Shown here piece after piece: positions 39,836 through 47,937 of a DNA stretch of 64,000 nt. The stretch comes from Pseudodesulfovibrio portus (GTDB lineage Bacteria; Desulfobacterota; Desulfovibrionia; Desulfovibrionales; Desulfovibrionaceae). The position numbers were made by a program, and so were the translations under genes. The stretch covers positions 1,180,501 to 1,244,500 of the forward strand of contig NZ_AP026708.1 of the NCBI RefSeq assembly GCF_026000375.1, read 5' to 3'. Each line of letters opens with the position of its first letter. Position 1 is the stretch's first letter. The notes beneath the pieces are model-generated. The model saw nothing but the letters and a program-made list of their open reading frames with translations. It was not told the DNA's origin and searched no databases.

Positions 39836-41971
39836 TTATTTGTAGATCCTGACCCGGGTGGTAACGTGGGCTTCACCGCCCCGGAGATCCTGCTCGTCCA
39901 AGGTCGTACCGGCGTCGGAGATGAGCTCGTTGTCGCTCACCCACGAACCGCGACACGCCACCTTGCCCATTGTCTGGCCAAAGCCGTGAATGATGCCCGC
40001 GCAGCCGGGGATGATCTTTTCCGTCAGTTCGACCGGGAGCTTGACCTGACCCGAGTTGGATTCCATGGTCACCACGTCGCCGCTCTTCACGCCGAGCCTT
40101 TCGGCGTCGATGGGGTTGAGCAGGCAGGGGTTGGCGTCCAGGCCCGACACGGGGTCGCGCAGCTGGGCGTTGTTCTGCGACCAGGCGCCGGTGTTGTTCA
40201 GGTAGATGGTGCGGAAGTTGACCAGGACAAAGGGGAACTCGTCCTCGCCCCGGCGGTATTCCAGGGGCAGTTCCGGGCTGGGCCATTCCCGGCCGATATC
40301 CTTGTACATGTTCCACTTCAGCTCGATCTTGCCGGAAGGGGTATTGAATTTGCCCGCGTCCTCGTACTTGCGGAATCCCACGGTCCCGGGGCTCCAGAGA
40401 CCGCCGTTCTCCTGCAGCTTCTTCACGGACATGCCCACACCGGCAAGCTCGATGTCGTAGTAGTCGACGTCGTCCTTGAAGGCGAAGTATTCGGGGAACA
40501 TCCGTTTGCCGAGGTCGATGAACACGCGGTTGGCGTGGCGGGATTCGCCGATGGGCTCCACCACGGGCTGGCACAGGGCGGCGCAGTGGCCGTAGTTGTA
40601 CCACCACGGCATGTACAGCATTTCCCAGCGCTCGAAGTTGGTCTGGTCGGGCAGGACCAGGTCCGCCCACTTCATGGTCTCGGACGGCATGATCTCGGTG
40701 ACCACCAGCAGTTCCAGCTTGTAGTCGCCGTTCTCGTCCTTCATGGTCACGGCCTTGCGCCATTCGCCGGACCCCATCTCGGACAGGGCGGGATTGCACT
40801 CGGAGGCGAAGAACACCTTGAGGGTGTCGTCCTTGATGGCCTGGGCCGCGTACCACGTGGGCTGCAGGAAGAACTTGTAGCTATCGAACTGCGAGCGGTC
40901 CGGACCGGTGCGGTGATAGCCGAGTTCCGTGACGTCCGGTGCCGGAGGGACCGGCTCCACCGGGGCCATGGGCGCGATTTCCGGCAGGGGCTGGCCGCCG
41001 GGGTTGTCCAGGTTGCCGGTGATGACCAGGAAGATGGACCACGCGTGGCCCCAGTCCATGCCGTTGCCGTACATGATGGACTTGAAGGCGTCGATACAGG
41101 CGCTGGGGGCCTCTGCCGCCATCCTGGCCAGCTTGATGATGTCGCCGGCGGGTACGCCGCAGATTTTGCTCATGGCCTCGGGCGTCATATCCTTGAGATG
41201 CGCCTTGAGGCCGTCCATGTCGCCTTCCTGAACCCACTTGTCGCAGAATTCCTTGTCGTAGAGATCGTTGGCGAGCAGATAGTTGGAAACGCCGAGGAAG
41301 AGCGCCGCGTCGCCGCCCGGCTTGATGGGAATCCACCAGTCCGCCTTGGCCGCCTCGGCCCGGAAGATGGGGTCGATGACGATGAGTTTGGCGCCGCGTT
41401 CCTTGGCGTCCAGGATGTGGGACGGCACGCAGGCGTCGTCCAGGCAGCCGAAGGGATGACGGCCGGACAGGATCATCAGGCCGCCCTTGGGAACCGCATA
41501 GTACATGGGCGCGATGTGGTGGTTCGGGAAGCAGCCGAAAGTATGCATGTGGGCCATGATCTTGGCCGAATCGCAATGCGGCAGTCCCGTGGAGATGAAT
41601 CCCCCGCAGGCATTGACGAACCGCCACTTGGGGTCGGTCACGGAGTGCGGGAACATCGAATAGGTGAACTTGTGCGCCTCGCCGCGATCACGCAGCTCGG
41701 TCAGCTTCGTCTCCATGATGTCCATGGCCTCGTCCCAGGTGATGCGCTCGAACTCGCCGCTGCCGCGTTCGCCGACGCGCTTCATGGGATATTTGAGCCG
41801 CTCGTTGGAGTACAGGGAGGTGATGCCGGCCATCCCCTTGACGCAGGCCTTGCCGCGTGCGCGGGGGTTGCCCTTCACTTCCTTGACGACCCCGCCTTCC
41901 ACGCGGGCGAGAATGGCGCATTCAGCCTTGCATTGATAACAAACGGTTGGGATCCACCCATCTCCAGACAT
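39836..41971 (-). CDS. Molybdopterin (bis-MGD) oxidoreductase catalytic subunit
   Basis: This 711-residue protein belongs to the DMSO-reductase superfamily. An N-terminal [4Fe-4S] site (CYQCKAEC...GKACVKG) is followed by FERITWDEAMDIM, LILSGRHPFG, AKLIVIDPIF, DAALFLGVSNYLL and the C-terminal cap (TPSGKIELKWNMYKD, LLNPIDAERLGVKSGDVV). It resembles the thiosulfate/polysulfide-reductase and acetylene-hydratase group rather than nitrate reductases. No Tat signal is seen, so it probably stays in the cytoplasm. It sits between a small membrane protein and a ferredoxin and behind an FNT channel. AAGGAG precedes the chosen ATG. The substrate is not determinable. Confidence 0.88.
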   Translation of the reverse strand: MSGDGWIPTVCYQCKAECAILARVEGGVVKEVKGNPRARGKACVKGMAGITSLYSNERLKYPMKRVGERGSGEFERITWDEAMDIMETKLTELRDRGEAHKFTYSMFPHSVTDPKWRFVNACGGFISTGLPHCDSAKIMAHMHTFGCFPNHHIAPMYYAVPKGGLMILSGRHPFGCLDDACVPSHILDAKERGAKLIVIDPIFRAEAAKADWWIPIKPGGDAALFLGVSNYLLANDLYDKEFCDKWVQEGDMDGLKAHLKDMTPEAMSKICGVPAGDIIKLARMAAEAPSACIDAFKSIMYGNGMDWGHAWSIFLVITGNLDNPGGQPLPEIAPMAPVEPVPPAPDVTELGYHRTGPDRSQFDSYKFFLQPTWYAAQAIKDDTLKVFFASECNPALSEMGSGEWRKAVTMKDENGDYKLELLVVTEIMPSETMKWADLVLPDQTNFERWEMLYMPWWYNYGHCAALCQPVVEPIGESRHANRVFIDLGKRMFPEYFAFKDDVDYYDIELAGVGMSVKKLQENGGLWSPGTVGFRKYEDAGKFNTPSGKIELKWNMYKDIGREWPSPELPLEYRRGEDEFPFVLVNFRTIYLNNTGAWSQNNAQLRDPVSGLDANPCLLNPIDAERLGVKSGDVVTMESNSGQVKLPVELTEKIIPGCAGIIHGFGQTMGKVACRGSWVSDNELISDAGTTLDEQDLRGGEAHVTTRVRIYK

Positions 41972-42008
41972 ATCAAACTCCTTGCTTACTCGGTGTCCGT
42001 GCATTGAT

Positions 42009-42143
42009 TTATTCACCACGCCGCTCCGCTTGACCGAAACGATACTTCTTTCGATATGCGTTGCCGATGAGCCGGATAACGACCCATGCGGCGACAAAGG
42101 CCCCCCAGATGTACGGGTTGAACGGGCTGTAGTCGTAGTCCAC
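42009..42143 (-). CDS. 44-residue single-span membrane protein
   Basis: A GTG start at 42143 follows AAGGAGG. The product begins VDYDYSPFNPYIWGAFVAAW, continues as a membrane helix VVIRLIGNAY and ends with a basic tail RKKYRFGQAERRGE. It is in the gap between the FNT and molybdoenzyme genes, 9 bases from the former and 37 bases from the latter, in the same direction. It may anchor the cytoplasmic enzyme to the membrane near the channel (inference). Confidence 0.65.
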   Translation of the reverse strand: MDYDYSPFNPYIWGAFVAAWVVIRLIGNAYRKKYRFGQAERRGE

Positions 42144-42152
42144 CGCGCCTCC

Positions 42153-43043
42153 TTATGACGTCGTATCCGACCCGAGGTCGGATGCCCGGTTGCGGTACAG
42201 TTGCTGCAACTTGAGCGGGTCCGCCACCAACTGGAAAACAACGGCCACGAACAGGGTCCCGCCCACGCCGTTGCCCATGACGGTGAAGAGCTGGTTGTGC
42301 GCCCATCCGTATCGACCGAACCCCCAGTGCATGAGGACCGGCTTCACGCTCTCCATGCCGGAGACCGCCGTGAGCCACAGGTCCTGCTGGAAGAGCGGGA
42401 CGGCCAGAAAGCCTATGTTGGCGATGCAGTGCTCGTTCATGCCCGCCACAAAGGCCAGGGGGCCGTAGGCGGCCAGAACGATCTTGCTCAGGTCGTCGTT
42501 GGTTTTCATGAACAGGATGGCTGCGGATTGCAGGGTCCAGGTACAGATGATGCCCATGACGAAAATCTCCATGGCCGTCTCACCCGTCTTGGCCACGCCG
42601 ATGTCATGGGCGCGCATGAGCCACGGCAGGGCGTGGTACCCGCCCCCCTTGCTCATGATCCACATGAAGGCCATGGACCCGGCGAAATTGCCCACATACC
42701 CGACAAACACCCCCCAAACAAAACTGGCCCACGAAATGCGGCTCTGGAATACGCCGACCAGCCCGTAGGCCATGTCCGCCGTCACCAGGGTCATGCCGCT
42801 GAACATGATCAGGACCAGCGAGAACATGAAGACCAGCCCCATGAGCAGGTTGGCCAACCCCGGCGCGAGGTTCTGCGGCACACCGGCCGAGACCGCCAGC
42901 GCCAGCATGGCCCCGAAACAGACAAAGGCTCCCCCGGCAAAGGCCGACAGCAGGAACGCCAGCGGCCGTTCCGCGAGCATGTCCCATTTCTTGGAGCAGA
43001 CGTCGGCAACTCCGAGGATGTGTTCTTCAGCATTGAGAGGCAT
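42153..43043 (-). CDS. Formate/nitrite-family (FNT) channel
   Basis: The 296-residue protein has six membrane helices and FNT signatures: FLLSAFAGGAFVCFGAM, LFTGE-type loop replaced by MFSGMTLVTADMAYGL, FVGYVGNFAGSM and GMNEHCIANIGF (the channel HIS). FNT proteins pass formate, nitrite or hydrosulfide across the membrane. The start MPLNAEEHI follows GGAGAATCT; an in-frame ATG at 43061 is less well placed. As first gene of the operon its substrate is probably that of the molybdoenzyme. Confidence 0.9.
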   Translation of the reverse strand: MPLNAEEHILGVADVCSKKWDMLAERPLAFLLSAFAGGAFVCFGAMLALAVSAGVPQNLAPGLANLLMGLVFMFSLVLIMFSGMTLVTADMAYGLVGVFQSRISWASFVWGVFVGYVGNFAGSMAFMWIMSKGGGYHALPWLMRAHDIGVAKTGETAMEIFVMGIICTWTLQSAAILFMKTNDDLSKIVLAAYGPLAFVAGMNEHCIANIGFLAVPLFQQDLWLTAVSGMESVKPVLMHWGFGRYGWAHNQLFTVMGNGVGGTLFVAVVFQLVADPLKLQQLYRNRASDLGSDTTS

Positions 43044-43077
43044 AGATTCTCCAGGCAACAAATTGAACCGTTTTCAG

Positions 43078-43101
43078 CTGTGCGCCGTGCACTGCGCACA
43101 G
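43078..43101. promoter_or_regulatory. Palindrome upstream of the FNT operon
   Basis: CTGTGCGC and GCGCACAG are perfect 8-base arms around CGTGCACT, 34 bases before the FNT start. A second inverted repeat, GGGCGG-CGATCA-CCGCCC, follows at once. The location fits an operator controlling the FNT-molybdoenzyme operon. Confidence 0.5.
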
Positions 43102-43262
43102 GGCGGCGATCACCGCCCTTGATGACAGGAGCCATGAGGGACCGAAAAAGTTACCCGGAAAAGAATAAAAAAGACGAAGAAAAAGAAAAAACACAACAAC
43201 ACCAACGTGTTCGAGTGGTGCAGATAAACACCGGGGCGTCCGACATCCCCATTCTTCGGCGT

Positions 43263-44663
43263 TTACGGATAGTCGGTGCAGACAAAGGCGTCCAGATCGC
43301 ACGGACCGGGAAGCACGCCGCTGGCAATGGCCAGGTTCATGAACGATTCCATACGTCCCCGGTCAGGCCGCAGATCCTCAAACGTCACCAGCCGCTTTTC
43401 AAGGACCTGCTTCGCGAGTTCGGCGGGGACGCCCGTGTACAGCTCCTGCGTTTCGGCGCAATACGTGACATCGGTGTACAATTTGTCACGGGCCTTGAGC
43501 AGGGCCCGCACGAAGACGGACACCAGATCGCCGTGCACCCGGCAGAAATCCTCCCGCACGGCGACCACGCAACAGGGGTGGCCGGGAATGACGTCTTTCG
43601 AATTGATCAGCAGGTCCCCGCCACCTTCGAGCACGCACTTGGACGTCCATGGCTCGGCGCAGAAAAAGGCGTCGATAAGCTGTGTCTTCAGCGACCGGAT
43701 GGCGTATGAGGGGTGGGTGTCCGCCATGGCGATGTTGTCCCAGAGATTGGGAAAATCAGTGGCCAGCTTGCCGAGCAGGACCCTGTGCGTCGAATAGGGA
43801 CCGGGAACGCCCACGCGCTTGCCCCGCAGTTCCCTGGTCGATGTGGCCAGGGCGCTGCCGTCGTGATGGCCGTCCAGAATGTACTTGAGCGGTGTACCGG
43901 AAAGGCACAGCTGCATGGCGAGCGGCGCCATGATGAACGCGGCATCGATGGTCTTCGACGACAAGGCTTCGGCCAAGGCCTTCCACGACAGGAACCGCTT
44001 CATCCGGATACCGGAGTTGCGCCCTTGGTGCATCCGATGGGCGACCATGCCGAGGAGGTGGTCGGAAATCGAAAGATAGCCGACGCGTATGGCGGGCGAA
44101 CCGAGCTCCGGGCCGAGCAGCTCCGAGAGCTGGGACTGGGCGTCATGCAGCCGCTTCCGCACGGTCCCCTTCCTCAGGGAGAGGATGTCCGCTATCTCCG
44201 AAACCGAGTACCCGGATTCGTAATACAGGACCGTGGCGTCCTGCAGCGGCAGGGAAAGTTGTTGGAAGGCGTTCCGGGCGGCGGCCCTCACGCACGACCA
44301 TTCATACTGCTTCGCCGGGTCGGCGGACCTGGGAGCCAACGGCTCGACACACTCGAGGGAATCCAGCGACGTTTCCCGCCCCCGCTTCCGCAAAGTCCGG
44401 TAGCATTGGGAATCCACGATGGTCCTGAACCAGACCGGAAAGCTCTTTATGTCCCGCAACTGCTCCAATCGGGCAAAGGCAACGAGCAACGACTCCTGCA
44501 CTGCGTCCTGGGCCGCATCCCGCGACTTGAGAATCCGTTCGGCGCGAACGATCATCCCCGGGGTCAACTCGGCAACCACGCGGCTGAAATCATGGGAATG
44601 AGCCCAACCGCCGGGTGCGCGCTCTTTCCCGCCGAACTGATCGGAATCTTTGTAATAGGCCAT
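43263..44663 (-). CDS. ECF-type sigma factor fused to an NrtA/NMT1-like ligand-binding domain
   Basis: The 466-residue protein begins with sigma region 2 (about 25-95: SRDAAQDAVQESLLVAFARLEQLRD, FPVWFRTIVDSQCYRTLRK) and region 4 (about 135-182: LSLPLQDATVLYYESGYSVSE, IADILSLRKGTVRKRLHDAQ). From about 190 to 445 it has a periplasmic-binding-protein fold of the NrtA/SsuA/NMT1 type: IRVGYLSISDHLLGMVAHR, DAAFIMAPLAMQLCLSG, LRGKRVGVPGPYSTHRVLL and DAFFCAEPWTSKCVLEGGG, the last matching the EPW-containing strand of nitrate-binding proteins. No signal peptide exists, so the domain is cytoplasmic. It lies directly upstream of the FNT-molybdoenzyme operon in the same direction, its probable target. 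I know of no described sigma of this type. Confidence 0.85.
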   Translation of the reverse strand: MAYYKDSDQFGGKERAPGGWAHSHDFSRVVAELTPGMIVRAERILKSRDAAQDAVQESLLVAFARLEQLRDIKSFPVWFRTIVDSQCYRTLRKRGRETSLDSLECVEPLAPRSADPAKQYEWSCVRAAARNAFQQLSLPLQDATVLYYESGYSVSEIADILSLRKGTVRKRLHDAQSQLSELLGPELGSPAIRVGYLSISDHLLGMVAHRMHQGRNSGIRMKRFLSWKALAEALSSKTIDAAFIMAPLAMQLCLSGTPLKYILDGHHDGSALATSTRELRGKRVGVPGPYSTHRVLLGKLATDFPNLWDNIAMADTHPSYAIRSLKTQLIDAFFCAEPWTSKCVLEGGGDLLINSKDVIPGHPCCVVAVREDFCRVHGDLVSVFVRALLKARDKLYTDVTYCAETQELYTGVPAELAKQVLEKRLVTFEDLRPDRGRMESFMNLAIASGVLPGPCDLDAFVCTDYP

Positions 44664-45007
44664 ACAGCCAAGCCCTCAATCCCATGAAGGGAACACCAAA
44701 TCTGATCGGCGGTCCCGAATGGGTTACGCCCTGCCTTTGCGTAACACACCCTTTTGGGAAAAAAAACGAATTCCGGTTGACGACGTCTGAACGGCCAGGA
44801 ACTGAAGCGACCGGACAGGAGGTGCTGTTTCAAGGTGAAGCACCCGGCTTAGCGGGTGGTTTGTATTGTGAGACGGTCCACTCGTCCTCTCCAGGCAATT
44901 TTACGGCGTGCGCATTATAATCAGAATAATCCGATGAAGGATGGCCTCAAGGGCCGCCTTGGGTTATCCTCGCGTCCACACAACAACCACACTTCACGGA
45001 TAGGGCC
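44664..45007. other. Intergenic DNA between the sigma fusion and the next kinase
   Basis: No gene. It contains the divergent promoters of the sigma-fusion gene (left) and the PAS kinase (right), and two overlapping hairpins at 44821-44858. Confidence 0.45.
44821..44858 (+). promoter_or_regulatory. Overlapping hairpins, attenuator-like
   Basis: GGTGCT (44821-44826) pairs with AGCACC (44839-44844), while CACCCG (44841-44846) pairs with CGGGTG (44853-44858). The two share CACC, so only one can form. TTTGTATTG follows the second. It lies 150 bases before the PAS kinase gene. Confidence 0.35.
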
Positions 45008-46885
45008 ATGATCTTCACGTTGACCGCCATACGCACCTGCCTTCTTATGCTGACTCTGGCAGCGCTCCTGCTCGTCGGGAAAAACCCTAATGTACGAAGG
45101 GGTACGGGATGGGGATTCGTCACCCTCGGGTTCGGCATCGTCGCCCTAGGCAGCATGTTGCAGTTGGGGGCTCACGCACCGTTTCTGCAAAGCTACACCG
45201 TATTCGGCGACCCTGACACCAACAAGATCATCGCTGAAATTTTCGGCTTTTACCTGGGCATCTGCTTCGTCTTCATCGGCCTGTGGAAACTGGGCCCGAT
45301 CCTGTACAAATTTTTTATTTCAGAAAAAAAACTGAGCGAAAGCGAACGCAATTTCCAGACAATCATCGACACCACGATTGAAGGTCTCGTTATCATCAAG
45401 GATGGATGCATCGTTTTTGCCAACCCGAGCCTGGAAAAGATGTTCGGCGTCAGCCCCGGCGAACTGATCGGCGCAAGGGCCATGGATTTCATCGTCAAAG
45501 AGGATCATGACAGGGTGTACTCCCGGCGGGACGACATTATCGCCCACAAGGACGGGAAAAACATTTCGGAATACCGGCTGCTCAATACAAACGGTGAAAT
45601 CCGTTCGGCCCTGATATCCTCCCAGTACATCAACTGGAAGGGAGAGGACGCATTCCTGAGCGTCATTTCCGACATTACCGAGCTCAAACAGGTCGAGGAA
45701 AGTCTCTCGGCCATAGCCAACACGGCTGCGGAAGCCATCGGCATCTTCCAGGACGAATACCTGGTCTACTGCAACCCGGCCATGATCACCACCTTCGGCT
45801 ATACTTTCGCGGAGTTGCAAAACAAGCCCTTCCACCAATTCGTCCATCCCGACGACCGGGCCATGCTCTACGAGCGCTACAACGCCCGACAGGCCGGGGA
45901 GGAGGTGCCGGCGCAGTATGATTACCGGCTCATCGGCAAGAACGGCGAGACCGTATGGGTCATGATCAGCGCAGGGATCACCCGGTGGAAAGGCAGGATC
46001 GCCACGGTCACGATCCTGACCAATGTCACGGACCGCAAAAAGGCGGAAGAGGCGGTTCGCCTGGCCAAGGAAGACCTGGAAATCCGGGTCGAGGAAAGGA
46101 CCAGGGACCTGCGGGTGATCAACGACCAGCTCATCGCCATCAGCAATCAGAAATCGGCCTTCGTGTCCGCCGCCTCTCACGAGCTGCGGACCCCGCTCGC
46201 GTCGATTCTCGGATTTTCCGCCCTGGTCCGGAAAATCCTGGACAAACATGTCGCCCCGACCGTCAACGACCCGGCCCTGGAAGAAAAGATCGGGGTGGCC
46301 CTGGAGAACCTGGACATCATCAAACTGGAGGGCGACCGGCTGACGCGCCTCCTCGACGACATGCTCGACGTCAGCAAGATCGAGGCGGGCCAGGCGGACT
46401 GGAGAGACAAGCCGCTTTCGGTCCGGTCCATCGTGGACGACGCACTGGCCGTGTCCCGCATCAAGCTGGATGCCAAGCCGAAAGTCACGCTGAAGGCACA
46501 ATCCGAGGATCCTTCGCTCCGCATTCTTGCGGACCCGGACCGCATCATGCAGGTCGTCACCAACCTGCTGGACAACGCCATCAAATTCACTGAACAGGGC
46601 GAGATCGTCATCTCGACCCGACTGGCGCGAAAAGACGTCCTGGAGTTTCGGATAACGGATACGGGGACCGGAATGACGGAAAGGGAACGGGGATTGGTTT
46701 TCCAGAAATACTATCAGGCCGAATCACCTTCCAAAGGCATCTCCAAAGCGCCCAAGGGAACCGGCCTCGGGCTGGCCATCTGCAAGGAGATCATCGAGCA
46801 TTATCAGGGCATGATCGGCGTGGAGCCCGGCCCGGACGGAGTCGGCTCCAGCTTCTACTTCCGGCTGCCGCTGCTCAAGGATTAG
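45008..46885 (+). CDS. Membrane PAS-PAS histidine kinase
   Basis: The 625-residue kinase has about three N-terminal membrane helices (about 2-22, 35-52, 75-97) with short loops, two PAS domains (about 115-230 and 235-350; DGCIVFANPSLEKMFGVSPGEL and DEYLVYCNPAMITTFGYTFAEL), a coiled coil and a HisKA/HATPase core (SAASHELRTPLASILGF, NLLDNAIKF, DTGTGMT, GTGLGLAICKE). No adjacent regulator gene. The PAS domains lack the cysteine triad of the other kinases here. Confidence 0.88.
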   Translation: MIFTLTAIRTCLLMLTLAALLLVGKNPNVRRGTGWGFVTLGFGIVALGSMLQLGAHAPFLQSYTVFGDPDTNKIIAEIFGFYLGICFVFIGLWKLGPILYKFFISEKKLSESERNFQTIIDTTIEGLVIIKDGCIVFANPSLEKMFGVSPGELIGARAMDFIVKEDHDRVYSRRDDIIAHKDGKNISEYRLLNTNGEIRSALISSQYINWKGEDAFLSVISDITELKQVEESLSAIANTAAEAIGIFQDEYLVYCNPAMITTFGYTFAELQNKPFHQFVHPDDRAMLYERYNARQAGEEVPAQYDYRLIGKNGETVWVMISAGITRWKGRIATVTILTNVTDRKKAEEAVRLAKEDLEIRVEERTRDLRVINDQLIAISNQKSAFVSAASHELRTPLASILGFSALVRKILDKHVAPTVNDPALEEKIGVALENLDIIKLEGDRLTRLLDDMLDVSKIEAGQADWRDKPLSVRSIVDDALAVSRIKLDAKPKVTLKAQSEDPSLRILADPDRIMQVVTNLLDNAIKFTEQGEIVISTRLARKDVLEFRITDTGTGMTERERGLVFQKYYQAESPSKGISKAPKGTGLGLAICKEIIEHYQGMIGVEPGPDGVGSSFYFRLPLLKD

Positions 46886-46906
46886 GATCGAAAGCCCGAC
46901 CCCGGG

Positions 46907-47128
46907 CTATTTGTCGCAACCCGACGGGTTGTCGCGGGTGTACCGACCGGTGGGCGTCACGGCGAAACGGTTGGCGACCATCTGGCGGCAGTCGGTGCAG
47001 TAGCAGTAGTAGTCGACGGTGTAAGCGCAATCGCACACAGGACAAAGCAGCTTGTTGCAGCCGGCGCACGCCACGCCCCTGGCGAGCAGGTTCTCGCCGC
47101 ACCTGTGGCAAATATAGGGATTACTCAT
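46907..47128 (-). CDS. Small four-knuckle zinc-ribbon protein
   Basis: The 73-residue product has four cysteine pairs: CHRCGE, CAGCNK, CPVCDC and CYCTDC, typical of a double zinc ribbon, and an Arg/Thr-rich tail (RFAVTPTGRYTRDNPSGCDK). The start MSNPYICHRCGE follows GAGGTG; two further ATGs lie just upstream (47137, 47146), so the exact start is uncertain. Function unknown. It is divergent from the hmc operon across 809 bases. Confidence 0.65.
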   Translation of the reverse strand: MSNPYICHRCGENLLARGVACAGCNKLLCPVCDCAYTVDYYCYCTDCRQMVANRFAVTPTGRYTRDNPSGCDK

Positions 47129-47542
47129 AGCTTTCATACACCTCATAATGACGGCCCCGCTGCCTGCTCCGGCTTCCTCGCCCAAGGGGAAACGGCAGGT
47201 CGGGCCATGGTTCGAGAATATTTCGCCAGCCGAAACCGGACAGATGAAAATGACGGCCTGCCCAGCCGGATCGTCCTGATATTTCGGATGGTTCTATATT
47301 TTTACCTACAATTCAGGTTGTTACGCAAACACTTTTTCTAGATTTTTTCTATAATCAATAAAATCAGCTGTTTGTATAAACAACCGAATCCTCCTGCCAC
47401 CACCGAGCGGCCTGTAATCCCATGCCACCCCTTCCGATCCGCAGAATTTTGTCTTGGGAAAAACGGCCCGGCAAATAGTGACCTCCTCTTCCGCCGGCAC
47501 CCCAAACTTTTTTCTGTTTTTTTTGTCTTAACCCTTAATTGC

Positions 47543-47557
47543 ATACCTTTCGGGTAT
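47543..47557. promoter_or_regulatory. ATACC-N5-GGTAT dyad, site 1
   Basis: ATACC-TTTCG-GGTAT, the same arms and spacing as the site at 47738-47752. Candidate operator for Rrf2 (IscR-family sites also end in ATA...TAT). Confidence 0.45.
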
Positions 47558-47737
47558 ATTTTTATTCATTCGCAACTTTTTTCACAAACCCTTGTCGCGC
47601 CTGCCTCCAAGAGGTCAAGTGAAAACCATTTTCAAAAAACCTCCTTATCTGGTTCCACCATTATTCCAGCTAATTATATACAAAATAGGAATTGATCTTG
47701 TTTTATTTTTTTCCTTGACGACCCCTTCACAATTAAC

Positions 47738-47752
47738 ATACCGGGCCGGTAT
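47738..47752. promoter_or_regulatory. ATACC-N5-GGTAT dyad, site 2
   Basis: ATACC-GGGCC-GGTAT, extended by one base pair (C/G) on each side to a 17-base palindrome, with a TTGACG hexamer 18 bases upstream. It lies 186 bases before hmcA. Confidence 0.55.
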
Positions 47753-47823
47753 GGATTAAAAACCTCGCTGTCAGGTAGGTTTTTTAACCTGCCCAACTGG
47801 GAGGAATTTGAAACCAGATTTTT

Positions 47824-47842
47824 GCGCGGAAATTTTCCGCGC
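47824..47842. promoter_or_regulatory. GC-rich palindrome in the hmcA leader
   Basis: GCGCGGAAA and TTTCCGCGC form perfect arms around one T, 96 bases before the hmcA ATG. It could be an operator or an RNA hairpin in the leader. Confidence 0.45.
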
Positions 47843-47937
47843 GTGGGGGGCCGGTAGAGGACCCGGAAACGGGCTCCACGAATCAGCCGAAAGGCGGGTT
47901 CATTGCCATCAACGCTTTTGAGGAAAGGGATCGACAC

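Larger units (their letters stand above)
47129..47937. other. 809-base regulatory region upstream of hmcA
   Basis: No gene is supported; a long leftward open frame is the shadow of hmcA. The stretch is AT-rich (T-tracts near 47510 and 47700), contains two ATACC-N5-GGTAT dyads listed separately and a GCGCGGAAA-T-TTTCCGCGC palindrome at 47824-47842. It must hold the hmc promoter, and probably several regulator sites. Confidence 0.55.
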
